Part shown: one piece after another, positions 25,850 through 34,391 of the stretch
Layout: the number at the start of each line of letters is the position of its first letter
How positions within the stretch are numbered: position 1 is the stretch's first letter
DNA from: Acidimicrobiaceae bacterium
Lineage (GTDB): Bacteria; Actinomycetota; Acidimicrobiia; Acidimicrobiales; UBA8190
Assembly (NCBI GenBank): GCA_003151475.1
Contig: PLXQ01000054.1
Span: forward strand, 62,001 to 126,000
DNA: 64,000 bases
Reading direction: 5' to 3'
Notes under the pieces: generated by a model
Seen by the model: only the letters and a program-made list of their open reading frames with translations
Told to the model about the DNA's origin: nothing
Databases searched by the model: none
Translations under genes and position numbers: made by a program

Positions 25850-26311
25850 TCAGGTGGCGTCGAACATGGCGCGGAAGGAGTGGAGCTTTCCGTCGGAGTG
25901 GCGGCGGTGCTCTTCGAAGATGCGGTCGTAACCGGTGTGGCTGATCTTCCATTCGCCGTCGACCTTCTCGTAGCGGTCGCTGTAGAGCAGGGTCCCGATG
26001 ATCTCCAGGTCGGCCGCCCGTATGACGACGCGGTCCTCCAGGTACCAGGTGCCCGTGGCCGTCGTGGCCCCGGTGAGCTCGATCTCGGGGTGGTGACCGT
26101 TGTGCATGGTGACGATGTCACCGCTACCGAGCGATTCGTCGAGGAAGGCCACGATGGCGTCGCGGCCGGTGTAGGAGAGCTCACCCCCCTGATACGAGGT
26201 GGTGGCGTCGTCGGTCAGCAACTCGCCGAGCTCGCGGAAGCGCTTGGTGTCGAGGAACCGGAAGTAGCGGTACTTGAGCTGATGGATGGCTGCGATCTCT
26301 TCGAGATCCAC
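25850..26311 (-). CDS. SnoaL-like NTF2-fold protein
   Basis: A 153-residue protein with the NTF2/SnoaL cone fold: an N-terminal helix pair (MDLEEIAAIHQLKYRYFRFLD), LLTDDATTSYQGGE, GRDAIVAFLDESL, a run of beta strands (IELTGATTATGTWYLEDRVV), YSDRYEKVDGEWKISHTGYDRIF at the C-terminal end. The conserved Tyr-Arg near the N terminus and the terminal K-I-S-H-x-G-Y pattern are typical of steroid-isomerase-like hydratases and isomerases and many small proteins of unknown role. Specific activity cannot be assigned. Confidence 0.85.
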   Translation of the reverse strand: MDLEEIAAIHQLKYRYFRFLDTKRFRELGELLTDDATTSYQGGELSYTGRDAIVAFLDESLGSGDIVTMHNGHHPEIELTGATTATGTWYLEDRVVIRAADLEIIGTLLYSDRYEKVDGEWKISHTGYDRIFEEHRRHSDGKLHSFRAMFDAT

Positions 26312-26518
26312 GTATCCCCCTGTCTGGTGAGCACGACGCGCCGTTCCTGTCGTGCGGCGAAAAGTGTACAGACGACGAGCGGACGCGAAGGAGAGGCCCC
26401 GGTGGGACCGGAAGAAGAGGCCCTCGGTGGGAGATCAGTCCGCCACCGCGTTCGTTGTGGGGTTCGTTCTGGGGACGTTGCCGCCGAGTTGGTCCGTGGT
26501 TGATGGGGGCGGCGTACC

Positions 26519-26986
26519 ATGCCGCTCATGAGACGTCGGATCGTGCTCGTCGGAGTCGCCATTGCCGTTGTGCTCTGCGCCCTGGGAGGAACGGTGGCCG
26601 CCTTCAGCGGCGGCCACGGCGCCACCGCCCCTTCTCCGGCCGCCTCGACGCCGACGACCGTTCTCGTTCAGCCCGTAACGGCCGCCGCCGGCTCGTCGAC
26701 CTCGGCACCGGTGCCGTCGGGCACCACCCCGACGACAACTGCGTCCACGTCGCTACCCACGGCGTCGGTTGTCACGGCTCCCCCTCCGGCGGTGACTGTG
26801 GTTACCCCGACGACGGTGGCGCCCGCCATCGGCGCCCCCGGTGGCTCGCGTTTCGGTCCCAGCGGCACGCCCTCCACCACCGGTGCTCCGGTGTCGAACG
26901 CGTCGTCGGACCCACCCGTGGCCCCGGCCACCGGCGCTCCCGCCGGAAGTCGCTACGGCCCGACGGGTACTCCTTCCGCTTCGTAG
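26519..26986 (+). CDS. Exported Thr/Pro/Ala-rich protein with a C-terminal duplicated motif
   Basis: A 155-residue protein with a signal peptide or membrane anchor (MRRRIVLVGVAIAVVLCALG), followed by a low-complexity Ser/Thr/Pro/Ala region that would be extracytoplasmic. Near the C terminus a motif of about 17 residues occurs twice: IGAPGGSRFGPSGTPS and TGAPAGSRYGPTGTPS. It has no Cys in the mature part and no recognised domain. It may be a wall-spanning linker protein. It converges on the Lrp-type regulator. Confidence 0.6.
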   Translation: MPLMRRRIVLVGVAIAVVLCALGGTVAAFSGGHGATAPSPAASTPTTVLVQPVTAAAGSSTSAPVPSGTTPTTTASTSLPTASVVTAPPPAVTVVTPTTVAPAIGAPGGSRFGPSGTPSTTGAPVSNASSDPPVAPATGAPAGSRYGPTGTPSAS

Positions 26987-26996
26987 CCGGCCGCTC

Positions 26997-27497
26997 TCAG
27001 GACTTCGCCTTCGGGCGCGCCCCCAGTGCCGACAGAGCCGTTCCCCACTGGTACGTCTCTTTGTGGATGCGGAGGTAGATGTAGGTCTCGGTCGTGCGGA
27101 CGCCTTCGATCTTGCGGATCTTCTCGTTCAGAAGCTCGAGGAGGCCTTCGTCGTCCTCCACGACGACTTCGATGAGCATGTCGAGGGCGCCGGCGGTGAG
27201 CACGACGTACTCCACCTCGTGCAGATCGGCCACCGCTTCGGCCACGCGCCGGGTGTCGCCCTCGATCTTCAGGCCGATCATGGCCTGGCGGGAGAAGCCG
27301 AGGAGGCGGGGGTCGGTGACGGCCACGATCTGCATGACGCCGCCGTCGATGAGCCGCTGGACGCGTTGGCGGACGGCCGCTTCGGACAGGCCGACGGCGG
27401 GCGCGATCTGCGTGTAGGGCTTGCGGCCGTCCTTCTGGAGCTGCTCGATGATGCGGCGGTCGGTGTCATCGAGCACGACCGGCTCGTGCGCGGTCAT
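26997..27497 (-). CDS. Lrp/AsnC-family transcriptional regulator
   Basis: A 166-residue regulator. The N-terminal helix-turn-helix reads LDDTDRRIIEQLQKDGRKPY, then IAPAVGLSEAAVRQRVQRLI. A C-terminal ligand-binding RAM domain follows (MIGLKIEGDTRRVAEAVADL, VVLTAGALDMLIEVVVEDDE, TTETYIYLRIHKETYQW). Such proteins sense amino acids or related metabolites as oligomers. It is divergent from the flavin oxidoreductase (33 bases between start codons) and next to the polyamine/GABA genes, so it is probably their local regulator. Confidence 0.92.
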   Translation of the reverse strand: MTAHEPVVLDDTDRRIIEQLQKDGRKPYTQIAPAVGLSEAAVRQRVQRLIDGGVMQIVAVTDPRLLGFSRQAMIGLKIEGDTRRVAEAVADLHEVEYVVLTAGALDMLIEVVVEDDEGLLELLNEKIRKIEGVRTTETYIYLRIHKETYQWGTALSALGARPKAKS

Positions 27498-27529
27498 GTG
27501 GGAACCTTGGCGTCACGACCACGGCACCT

Positions 27530-28807
27530 TTGAGCCCCGAGTACGCCCCTGTGCCCTACTGGTGGGCCGGGGTCGACGCGCCCCCGTCCTCGGCCACCGC
27601 ACTGCCCGGCGAAACCGACGTGTGCATCGTCGGTGCCGGCCTCACCGGCCTGTCGTGCGCCTGGGAGCTGGCCCGGCACGGGCGCAGCGTCGTGGTGGTC
27701 GACAGCGACGAGATCGGCCGCGGCGCCAGCGGCCGCAACGGGGGAATGGTCCATCCCGGGGGTAAGCACGACCTGGCCACCATGCTGACCATGCCCCGGG
27801 GCCGCGAGATGTGGGACGACACGGTGGCCGCTTTCGAAGGCACCGAGGCGCTGGTGGACGAGCTCGGTGTCGACTGTGACTGGCGTCGGAGCGGGCATCT
27901 CGAACTGGCCGGCCATCCCCGCCATGTGGCGCACCTGCGGTCGGTGGCCGACGCCTACGCCTCCATCGGTGAGGAGGCCCGGTTCATCGCGGCGGGGGAT
28001 CTGCGCGCCGAGATCGGCTCCGACAGGTTCACCGGCGGCCTGCTTGTGACGCGCAGCGGATCGGTGCAACCGGCCAAGTTGGTGGGGGCGGTGGCCGGCG
28101 CCGCTCTCTCGGCCGGGGCCGAGCTGCACGGACAGACCGAGGCGCGCGCCGTGGAACGTGACGGGGGTGGCTACCGGATCGAGACGTCGCGGGGGGCGAT
28201 CCGGGCCGGCGAGGTGGTGGTAGCCACCGACGGGACCACTCGGCGGCGGCCGGTGCCGTGGCTCGGGCGCCGGATACTCGGGATCGGCAGCTTCATCATC
28301 GCCACCGAGCCCATCGAGGACGGCCTCGCCCGGTCGGTGAGCCCGGCCGGTCGGATGTTCTTCGACACGAAGAACTTCCTCAACTACTGGCGCCTGTCGC
28401 CCGACGGCCGGCGGGTGCTCTTCGGCGGCCGGACGTCGTTCGCCCCGACCACGGTCGAACAGGCCCGCGACCGTCTCTACGCCGCCATGCTGCGTAGCCA
28501 TCCGCAGCTGGCCGGGGTCCGGGTGGAGCGCGCCTGGGGAGGACTTGTGGGTCTCACCTTCGACCGGCTTCCCCACCTGGGCCGGCATCCGCAGACCGGT
28601 GTCGTCTACGCCGCGGGCTACTGCGGCACGGGAGTGGCGCTGTCCACCCACTTCGGCCGGGCCATCGGACGGTGGATGTGCGGTGAGGGAGAGCTTCCTG
28701 CTTTCGCCGGCCGGCCCTGGCCCATCGTGCCCCCGCCGGCGCACGTGCCCTGGCTCCTGCCCGTGGCCGGCTGGTGGTACCAGGCCCGCGACGCGCTCGG
28801 GATCTGA
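27530..28807 (+). CDS. FAD-dependent amine oxidoreductase (PuuB/DAO-like)
   Basis: A 425-residue flavoprotein of the D-amino-acid-oxidase fold. The FAD-binding GAGLTG is at residues 35-40 within VCIVGAGLTGLSCAWELARHG-type context. GASGRNGGMVHPG is the motif shared with gamma-glutamylputrescine oxidases, and the C-terminal GYCGTGVALSTHFGR completes the FAD site. It likely oxidises a primary amine or its glutamyl conjugate to an aldehyde, with the adjacent aldehyde dehydrogenase finishing the step. The start is TTG 27530, in the 33-base gap from the regulator. The exact substrate is inferred from neighbours. Confidence 0.85.
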   Translation: MSPEYAPVPYWWAGVDAPPSSATALPGETDVCIVGAGLTGLSCAWELARHGRSVVVVDSDEIGRGASGRNGGMVHPGGKHDLATMLTMPRGREMWDDTVAAFEGTEALVDELGVDCDWRRSGHLELAGHPRHVAHLRSVADAYASIGEEARFIAAGDLRAEIGSDRFTGGLLVTRSGSVQPAKLVGAVAGAALSAGAELHGQTEARAVERDGGGYRIETSRGAIRAGEVVVATDGTTRRRPVPWLGRRILGIGSFIIATEPIEDGLARSVSPAGRMFFDTKNFLNYWRLSPDGRRVLFGGRTSFAPTTVEQARDRLYAAMLRSHPQLAGVRVERAWGGLVGLTFDRLPHLGRHPQTGVVYAAGYCGTGVALSTHFGRAIGRWMCGEGELPAFAGRPWPIVPPPAHVPWLLPVAGWWYQARDALGI

Positions 28808-28870
28808 GAGCTCCCGGTCAGCGGCGCCAGCGGCGCCGTGAGAAGGGCGTACGCGTCGGCGGCGGTGCAC

Positions 28871-30259
28871 TCAACCGCCGATGGTCACGCAGAACTCGCT
28901 GAAGACCTCGACGAAGCGGTCGATGTGGCTGTCGTCGTGCTGGACCGACAGGGTCCACTGCTCTTCGTTGCCCGGGGTGAGGAAGATGCCGCGATTGACC
29001 ATCCAGGCCCACGAGGCGTCGAAGAGATCGGCGTTCGTCTCGAGGAAGCTGCGGTAGTCGACGAGCGGTTCGGGCCGGTACGAGACGCAGCCCTTGCAGC
29101 CCAGGTCGATCACGTGGGCGGGGATGGAGGAGGCGGCGATGGCCTGTCGGCAGCCCTCGGCCAGGCGGGTGCCGATCCGCTTGAAGTGCTCGTAGGCGTC
29201 GGGGGTGAGCACTTCGGTGAGTGCCGCCAGGCCGGCCGCCGAGACCAGGGGATTTCCGTTGAACGTCCCTTGCTGGGCGATGCCGTCTCCGATGTGGTCC
29301 ATCAGTTCGGCTTTACCCCCGAAGGCGCCACCGGGAGTACCGCCGGCCATCGACTTGGCGAAGCAGGCCAGGTCGGGCTGGACGCCGAAGCGCTCGATGG
29401 CACCCCCGGCGGCGATGGTCGCCCCGCACTTCACCTCGTCGAAGATGAGGACGACGCCGTACCGTGTGCACAGCTGGCGGAGACCCTCGAGATAGCCCGG
29501 TTGAGGCAGGACGATGCCGATGTTCATCATGACCGGTTCGATGATGAAGCAGGCCAGATCCTTCGAGCGTTTCTCGAAGAGGCGCTCCACGGCACCGAGG
29601 TCGTTGAAGGGGACGGCCAGGGTCCACTGGGCCATGCCCGTGGGGATGCCCTTGGACGCCGGGAGGTGGTCGGTGCGGGCGTCCTCGGCGTTGGTGGCCA
29701 CCAGGTCGAGTCCGGGGGTGACGGAAAACATGACGGCGTCGTGGTGGCCGTGGTACGAGCCCTCGATCTTGCAGATGACGTCCTTACCGGTGACGCCGCG
29801 GGCCACGCGGATGGCATCCATGGTGGCTTCGGTGCCGGAATTGGTGAAGCGGACGCGCTCGAGGTGAAAGCGCCGGCAGATCTCCTCGGCCAGAGCGACG
29901 GTGGTCTCGGTGGTGACGGCGAAGTGTGTGCCCGTCTTCGCCGCGTGCTCGATGGCGGCGGCCACCAACGGGTGGGCGTGACCGACGGCCATGGCCCCGA
30001 AGCCGTTGTGGAAGTCGAAGTAGGTACGGCCGTCGACGTCGGTGACCTCGGCGCCGTGTCCGTGGGAGAGGTAGATGGGGTAGGGGTCCGCCGCCTGGAA
30101 GGAGGAGGCCACGCCCATGGGCATGGTGGCCTTGGCCCTCTCGAACAGCGCCCGGGACTTGGGTGTGTTCTCCCCGAGCACCGCCATCTCGGCCGCGAAC
30201 ATCTCCTTGGCCCGAGCCGTGATCCTCTGGGTGTCGGCTTGGGTGTTTGTCTGGGTCAT
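28871..30259 (-). CDS. Class III PLP aminotransferase (polyamine cluster)
   Basis: A 462-residue fold-type I aminotransferase related to glutamate-1-semialdehyde aminomutases and putrescine/ornithine-type transaminases. It shows DVDGRTYFDFHNGFGAMAVGH at the start of the main domain, FTNSGTEATMDAIRVAR (NSGTEA, 140-145) for PLP phosphate, the Asp in FDEVKCGA (D274), and the Schiff-base lysine in CFAKSMAGG (K302). It lies 22 bases downstream of the aldehyde dehydrogenase gene on the same strand, so both are likely in one operon. In this setting it would move an amino group from a diamine or omega-amino acid to a keto acid. It is not a heme-pathway gene by context. Confidence 0.85.
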   Translation of the reverse strand: MTQTNTQADTQRITARAKEMFAAEMAVLGENTPKSRALFERAKATMPMGVASSFQAADPYPIYLSHGHGAEVTDVDGRTYFDFHNGFGAMAVGHAHPLVAAAIEHAAKTGTHFAVTTETTVALAEEICRRFHLERVRFTNSGTEATMDAIRVARGVTGKDVICKIEGSYHGHHDAVMFSVTPGLDLVATNAEDARTDHLPASKGIPTGMAQWTLAVPFNDLGAVERLFEKRSKDLACFIIEPVMMNIGIVLPQPGYLEGLRQLCTRYGVVLIFDEVKCGATIAAGGAIERFGVQPDLACFAKSMAGGTPGGAFGGKAELMDHIGDGIAQQGTFNGNPLVSAAGLAALTEVLTPDAYEHFKRIGTRLAEGCRQAIAASSIPAHVIDLGCKGCVSYRPEPLVDYRSFLETNADLFDASWAWMVNRGIFLTPGNEEQWTLSVQHDDSHIDRFVEVFSEFCVTIGG

Positions 30260-30281
30260 TTCTTCATCACTTCTTTCGCTG

Positions 30282-31721
30282 TCACCACTTGACCATGACG
30301 TGCTTGGGCTCGGTGTAGGCCTCGATGGCGTACATGGACATGTCCTTGCCGTAACCGGACTGCTTGAATCCGCCGTGGGGCATCTCCGAGACGAGGGGGA
30401 TGTGGTCGTTGATCCAGACCGTGCCGAAGCGGAGCTCGGCCCCCGCCTTCATGGCCTTGCCGATGTCGGTCGTCCAGACGCTGGCGGCCAGGCCGTAGTC
30501 GACGCCGTTGGCCATGGCGATGGCTTCGTCCTCCGAGGCCATCTTCTGGACCGAGACCACCGGGCCGAAGACCTCGCGTTGGACGATCTCGTCGGCCTGG
30601 CCCACGCCGAAGATGACCGAGGGCTCGTAGTACCAGCCGGCGCGGTCCATGGCGTGGCCGCCGGTGGCCAGTTTGGCCCCCGCGGCGACGGCGCGGTCGA
30701 CGAAACCGACCACCCGCTCGCGCTGGCGCGAGGAGACGAGGGGCCCGAGCTCGGTGGCTTCATCACCGGGATCGCCCACGGGGATGGAGCGGGCCGCACC
30801 GGTGAGGGCGTCGACCACGCTGTCGTGGATTTTGGGCCCGGCGATGACACGGCAGGCGGCGGTGCAGTCCTGACCGGCGTTCACGAAGCCCGCCAGCTTC
30901 ACGCCGGCGGCCACGGCGTCGAGGTCGGCGTCGTCGAAGACGATGACCGGGGCCTTGCCCCCGAGTTCCAGATGGACGCGCTTCAGGGTGCGGCTGGCCG
31001 CCTCGGCGATGGCCTTGCCGGTGGGGACGGATCCGGTCAGAGAGACCATGTCCACCCCGGGGTGCTCGACCAGGGCGGCGCCGACATCGCCGGCGCCGGT
31101 GACCACGTTGAAGACGCCGGCGGGGAGAACGTCGGCCAGGAGCTCGGCCAGCTTCAGCGAGCTCAACGGGGTGAGCTCGCTCGGCTTCAGGACCACCGTG
31201 CAGCCGGCGGCGAGAGCGGGACCGAACTTCCAGACGGCCATCATGAGGGGGTAGTTCCAGGGCGCGATGGAGGCCACCACGCCGATGGGATCGCGCCGGA
31301 GCATCGAGGTGTAGCCCGTCAGGTACTCGCCGGCCGCCCGGCCCTCGAGCAGGCGGGCGCCGCCGGCGAAGAAGCGGAGGTTGTCGACGGCGAAGCCGAT
31401 CTCCTCGGGCATCGCCGCTATGGGTTTGCCCACGTTGACGGACTCGAGGACGCTCAACTCGTCGGCGTTGTCCTCGATGACCTGGGCGACGGCCAGGAGC
31501 GCGGCGCTGCGCTCGGCCGGGGAGACGGCCCCCCAGGTGGCGAAGGCCCCGCTGGCGGCGGCCACGGCGGCACCGACGTCAGCCGGGGACGATCCGGGGA
31601 CGTCGGCCAGGACGTGGGCGGTGGCCGGGTCGATGACGGCCTGGGCCTCCCCCGTGCCCGGACGAAAGGCCCCTCCAATGAAGTTTCCGAGCGTCACATC
31701 GACGCCGGCGACGGTCGTCAT
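30282..31721 (-). CDS. Gamma-aminobutyraldehyde dehydrogenase-like ALDH
   Basis: A 479-residue NAD(P)-dependent aldehyde dehydrogenase. Catalytic features are APWNYP (N157), LTGSVPTG, LELGGKAP (E252, general base) and the nucleophile in NAGQDCTAACR (C286). The sequence around the active Cys and the overall pattern match aminobutyraldehyde/betaine aldehyde dehydrogenases. It probably oxidises 4-aminobutanal to GABA, which the nearby GabT-like enzyme can use. It is first in a leftward two-gene operon and divergent from the permease; the 172-base gap between them should carry both promoters. Confidence 0.9.
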   Translation of the reverse strand: MTTVAGVDVTLGNFIGGAFRPGTGEAQAVIDPATAHVLADVPGSSPADVGAAVAAASGAFATWGAVSPAERSAALLAVAQVIEDNADELSVLESVNVGKPIAAMPEEIGFAVDNLRFFAGGARLLEGRAAGEYLTGYTSMLRRDPIGVVASIAPWNYPLMMAVWKFGPALAAGCTVVLKPSELTPLSSLKLAELLADVLPAGVFNVVTGAGDVGAALVEHPGVDMVSLTGSVPTGKAIAEAASRTLKRVHLELGGKAPVIVFDDADLDAVAAGVKLAGFVNAGQDCTAACRVIAGPKIHDSVVDALTGAARSIPVGDPGDEATELGPLVSSRQRERVVGFVDRAVAAGAKLATGGHAMDRAGWYYEPSVIFGVGQADEIVQREVFGPVVSVQKMASEDEAIAMANGVDYGLAASVWTTDIGKAMKAGAELRFGTVWINDHIPLVSEMPHGGFKQSGYGKDMSMYAIEAYTEPKHVMVKW

Positions 31722-31893
31722 GGCTCCTCCTTCGCACCCCCGCTGATGACGCCATCCTGACCGGCCCGACCTGCCTTCGCAACCGAATCAGTGGTTGAGG
31801 GGCCTTTTCGGCAACGAAATTGCTTGTCAGGCCGAGAATCTTCTGCGAATATGCTCGCAGCCCGGGCGGAGGCTTCACAGGAAGAGGGGATCG

Positions 31894-33507
31894 ATGGCGG
31901 TCACGACGGGCGATGTCGGCGTGTCTTCGGTACCCGAGGAGTCCTCCGCCGGCAAGGGCCTCAAGGTCGGTGCGCTCGGGCTGGTCTCGAGCCTGGTGAT
32001 CGGGGTGGCGTCCACCGCCCCCGCCTACAGCCTGGCCGCCACGCTCGGTTTCGTGGCGCTGGTCGTCGGGATCCAGGCGCCGGCGGTGATGCTGCTGGCC
32101 TTCGTCCCCATGCTGTTCATCGCCGCCGCCTACTACTACCTGAACCGGGCCGACCCCGACTGCGGGACAACCTTCACCTGGGTCACCCGGGCCATCGGTC
32201 CGAAGACGGGATGGATGGCCGGCTGGGGCATCCTCGTGACCGACCTGGTGGTCATGCCCAACCTGGCCTCGATCGCCGGCTCCTATACCTTCCATCTGTT
32301 CGGTGCCCACGGCATCGCCAACAACACCACGGGCTTCTGGGTCACCTCCGTCGGAGTGATCTGGATCATCGTGATGACGGCCATCTGCTACATCGGCATC
32401 GAATTGTCGGCCCGGACGCAGGTGGCGCTGCTCGGCGCCGAGATCGTCATCCTCTTCGTCTTCGCCATCATCGCCCTGGCCCGGGTGTACAGCGGGGGCA
32501 TCGCCCACAGCGTCCGGCCGTCGATCCAGTGGCTGAACCCGTTCAAGATCCATCCCATCGGAGCGCTGTCGGCCGGAATGCTGCTGGCCGTCTTCATTTA
32601 CTGGGGCTGGGACACCGCCGTGACCGTGAACGAAGAGGCCCGGGACTCGCGGCGGACCCCGGGCCGGGCCGCGCTTTTGTCCACCCTGGTGCTGCTTCTG
32701 ATCTACGTCGTCGTCTCGTTCGCCGCCCAGTCCTTCCACGGCGTCGGATTCCTGACCAACGGAAACAATGTCAACGACGTCTTGAACGCCCTCGGCGGCG
32801 CCGTGCTCGGTGGAGGGTGGGGCAAGCTGCTGATCGTCTGTGTGCTGACGTCGGCTTCGTCCTCGACGCAGACCACCATCCTGCCCGCCGCCCGTTCCTC
32901 GTTGTCCATGGCCGTGCACAAGGCGTTGCCCAAGAAGTTCGCCGACATCCACCCCAGGTACCTGTCGCCCGGGTTCTCCACACTTCTTTTCGGGGCCGTC
33001 TCGGTCGTCTGGTACGTGGCTCTGACACTGATCAGCCCCAACGATGTCCTGGCCAACTCGATTCTCGCCCTCGGATTCGGGATCGCCTTCTACTACGGGC
33101 TCACGGGCTTCGCCTGCGTCTTCTACTACCGCAAGCACATCTTCAAGAGCTTCAAGAATTTCATCTTCATCGGCGTGGCCCCGTTCCTGGGCGCCGCCAT
33201 TTTGACCGTCCTCTTCGTGATCGCCATCTTCTACTACTCCGACCCGATCAATTCCTCCACGGGCGATCAGGCGTGGCTGCCATTCATCCATTTCAACTTC
33301 ACGTTCCTGCACCAGCACTTCTACGTGAAGAAGGGTCTTGGTCCACCGCTCGTTCTCGGGGTCGGGCTACTGCTGATCGGGGTACCGCTCATGTTGATAT
33401 GGAAGATCCGCAATCCCACGTTCTTCCAACGTGACCGTGAAGTGGCGGAGACGGTCGACGCGCCGGCCCCGCCGCTCACTCCCGGGGTGATCCCGGTGAA
33501 CGACTGA
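31894..33507 (+). CDS. APC-superfamily amino acid/polyamine permease
   Basis: A 537-residue membrane protein with about 12-13 predicted helices. The first begins at LKVGALGLVSSLVIGVASTA, and the APC hallmark TFTWVTRAIGPKTGWMAGWG follows in the first third; helices continue to about residue 525. Other residues typical of the group are the GWDTAVTVNEEARDSRRTPG loop and SSSTQTTILPAARSSLSMA. I chose the ATG at 31894, preceded by AGAGGGG, over a longer in-frame start whose extra residues look non-coding. By neighbourhood it imports putrescine, GABA or a related amine. It is translationally coupled (TGATG) to the universal stress protein. Confidence 0.88.
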   Translation: MAVTTGDVGVSSVPEESSAGKGLKVGALGLVSSLVIGVASTAPAYSLAATLGFVALVVGIQAPAVMLLAFVPMLFIAAAYYYLNRADPDCGTTFTWVTRAIGPKTGWMAGWGILVTDLVVMPNLASIAGSYTFHLFGAHGIANNTTGFWVTSVGVIWIIVMTAICYIGIELSARTQVALLGAEIVILFVFAIIALARVYSGGIAHSVRPSIQWLNPFKIHPIGALSAGMLLAVFIYWGWDTAVTVNEEARDSRRTPGRAALLSTLVLLLIYVVVSFAAQSFHGVGFLTNGNNVNDVLNALGGAVLGGGWGKLLIVCVLTSASSSTQTTILPAARSSLSMAVHKALPKKFADIHPRYLSPGFSTLLFGAVSVVWYVALTLISPNDVLANSILALGFGIAFYYGLTGFACVFYYRKHIFKSFKNFIFIGVAPFLGAAILTVLFVIAIFYYSDPINSSTGDQAWLPFIHFNFTFLHQHFYVKKGLGPPLVLGVGLLLIGVPLMLIWKIRNPTFFQRDREVAETVDAPAPPLTPGVIPVND

Positions 33508-33935
33508 TGGCCGGCGACATCATCCTCGGCTACGACGGCTCGGCCGGGTCGAAGGCGGCGCTGGCCGTGGCCGTGAGCGTGGCCCGGGCCTTCGACGCCC
33601 CTCTGAGCATCGTCTTCGGCTACGAGCCGAACCCCATGGGGGGAGAGACAGCCGACTACAAGGACAAGCTCGAGAAGATCGGCGACGAGATGGTGGGCTC
33701 CGCCGTGGCCGCGGCCAAGAAGATCGACAGCAGCGTCCGTGTCGAGGCGCTGGTGGTGCCCCTGCGGCCCGTCGAGTCGCTGCTCGAAGCGGCCACCGAG
33801 CGCAGTGCCCGGGTCATCGTCGTGGGCGGCAGCGGTGAGCGGCCCATCGTGGGCGCCATCCTCGGTTCGGTCCCGCACAAGCTTCTGCACCGCTCCGATG
33901 TGCCTGTGCTCGTCGTGCCCGCCGGAGACGAGTGA
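33507..33935 (+). CDS. Universal stress protein (single UspA domain)
   Basis: A 142-residue UspA-fold protein. It opens with ILGYDGSAGSKAALAVAV and has the ATP-binding motif VVGGSGERPIVGAILGSVPH (G-x2-G-x9-G-[ST] pattern), ending in LLHRSDVPVLVVP. It starts at an ATG overlapping the permease stop (TGATG). Pairing of a Usp domain with an APC permease is common, as fusions or neighbours, and suggests the protein regulates or senses the transporter's state. The ATP-binding form is likely. Confidence 0.9.
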   Translation: MAGDIILGYDGSAGSKAALAVAVSVARAFDAPLSIVFGYEPNPMGGETADYKDKLEKIGDEMVGSAVAAAKKIDSSVRVEALVVPLRPVESLLEAATERSARVIVVGGSGERPIVGAILGSVPHKLLHRSDVPVLVVPAGDE

Positions 33936-33945
33936 TGAGAGGCCC

Positions 33946-34350
33946 CTACGGGGCGCGGCGCGCATCGACGTTGGCGCTGTCGGCGTAGGCGGCGTCCATG
34001 GCGCCGGGCCGGTCGACGCGCAGCAGCGCCAGAGCCGTGCCGCTGGCGTCGACCAGGACGGTGGCCGGTCCCTCCGGGGTGCTCAGCGAACCGAGATGAT
34101 GCGTCCAGCCGGCGCTGACAAGAGCATCGGTCGTCTCTTCCAGGTCCGTCACGGCGTAGATGGGGAGAACCGATCCCGGCGGCCGGTGGTCGGCGATGAG
34201 CAGGAGCGGAGGCTGTCCCAGATCAACGGCGGCCACGTCGGCGGCGAAGGCGGGGAATCGCCAGCGCAGCCGGGCCCCGGGCAGGGCCGTCCACGCCGCC
34301 AGATCCCGTTCGGTGTCGCTCGATCCGAGATAGAGAAAGCGCAGCTCCAC
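33946..34350 (-). CDS. VOC/glyoxalase-fold protein
   Basis: A 134-residue protein with the beta-alpha-beta-beta-beta pattern of the vicinal oxygen chelate fold (ELRFLYLGSSDTERDLAAW, LLLIADHRPPGSVLPIYAV, ATVLVDASGTALALLRVD). Metal-ligand positions are not conserved clearly enough to name a reaction. It lies on the strand opposite the catabolic genes, with a GCCCC/GGGGC hairpin (33942-33954) at its 3' end. Function unknown. Confidence 0.7.
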   Translation of the reverse strand: MELRFLYLGSSDTERDLAAWTALPGARLRWRFPAFAADVAAVDLGQPPLLLIADHRPPGSVLPIYAVTDLEETTDALVSAGWTHHLGSLSTPEGPATVLVDASGTALALLRVDRPGAMDAAYADSANVDARRAP

Positions 34351-34391
34351 CTCCTCAGTGAAACACGGCCCCGACTAGCGTTGACAGTGCC

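Noticed and set aside
30117-31760. 547-codon plus-strand frame over the aldehyde dehydrogenase
   Set aside because: Antisense artefact; the minus-strand gene has a complete set of catalytic residues.
31579-33318. 579-codon minus-strand frame over the permease
   Set aside because: Arg/Gly/Asp-rich shadow with no hydrophobic segments; the permease on the plus strand is convincing.
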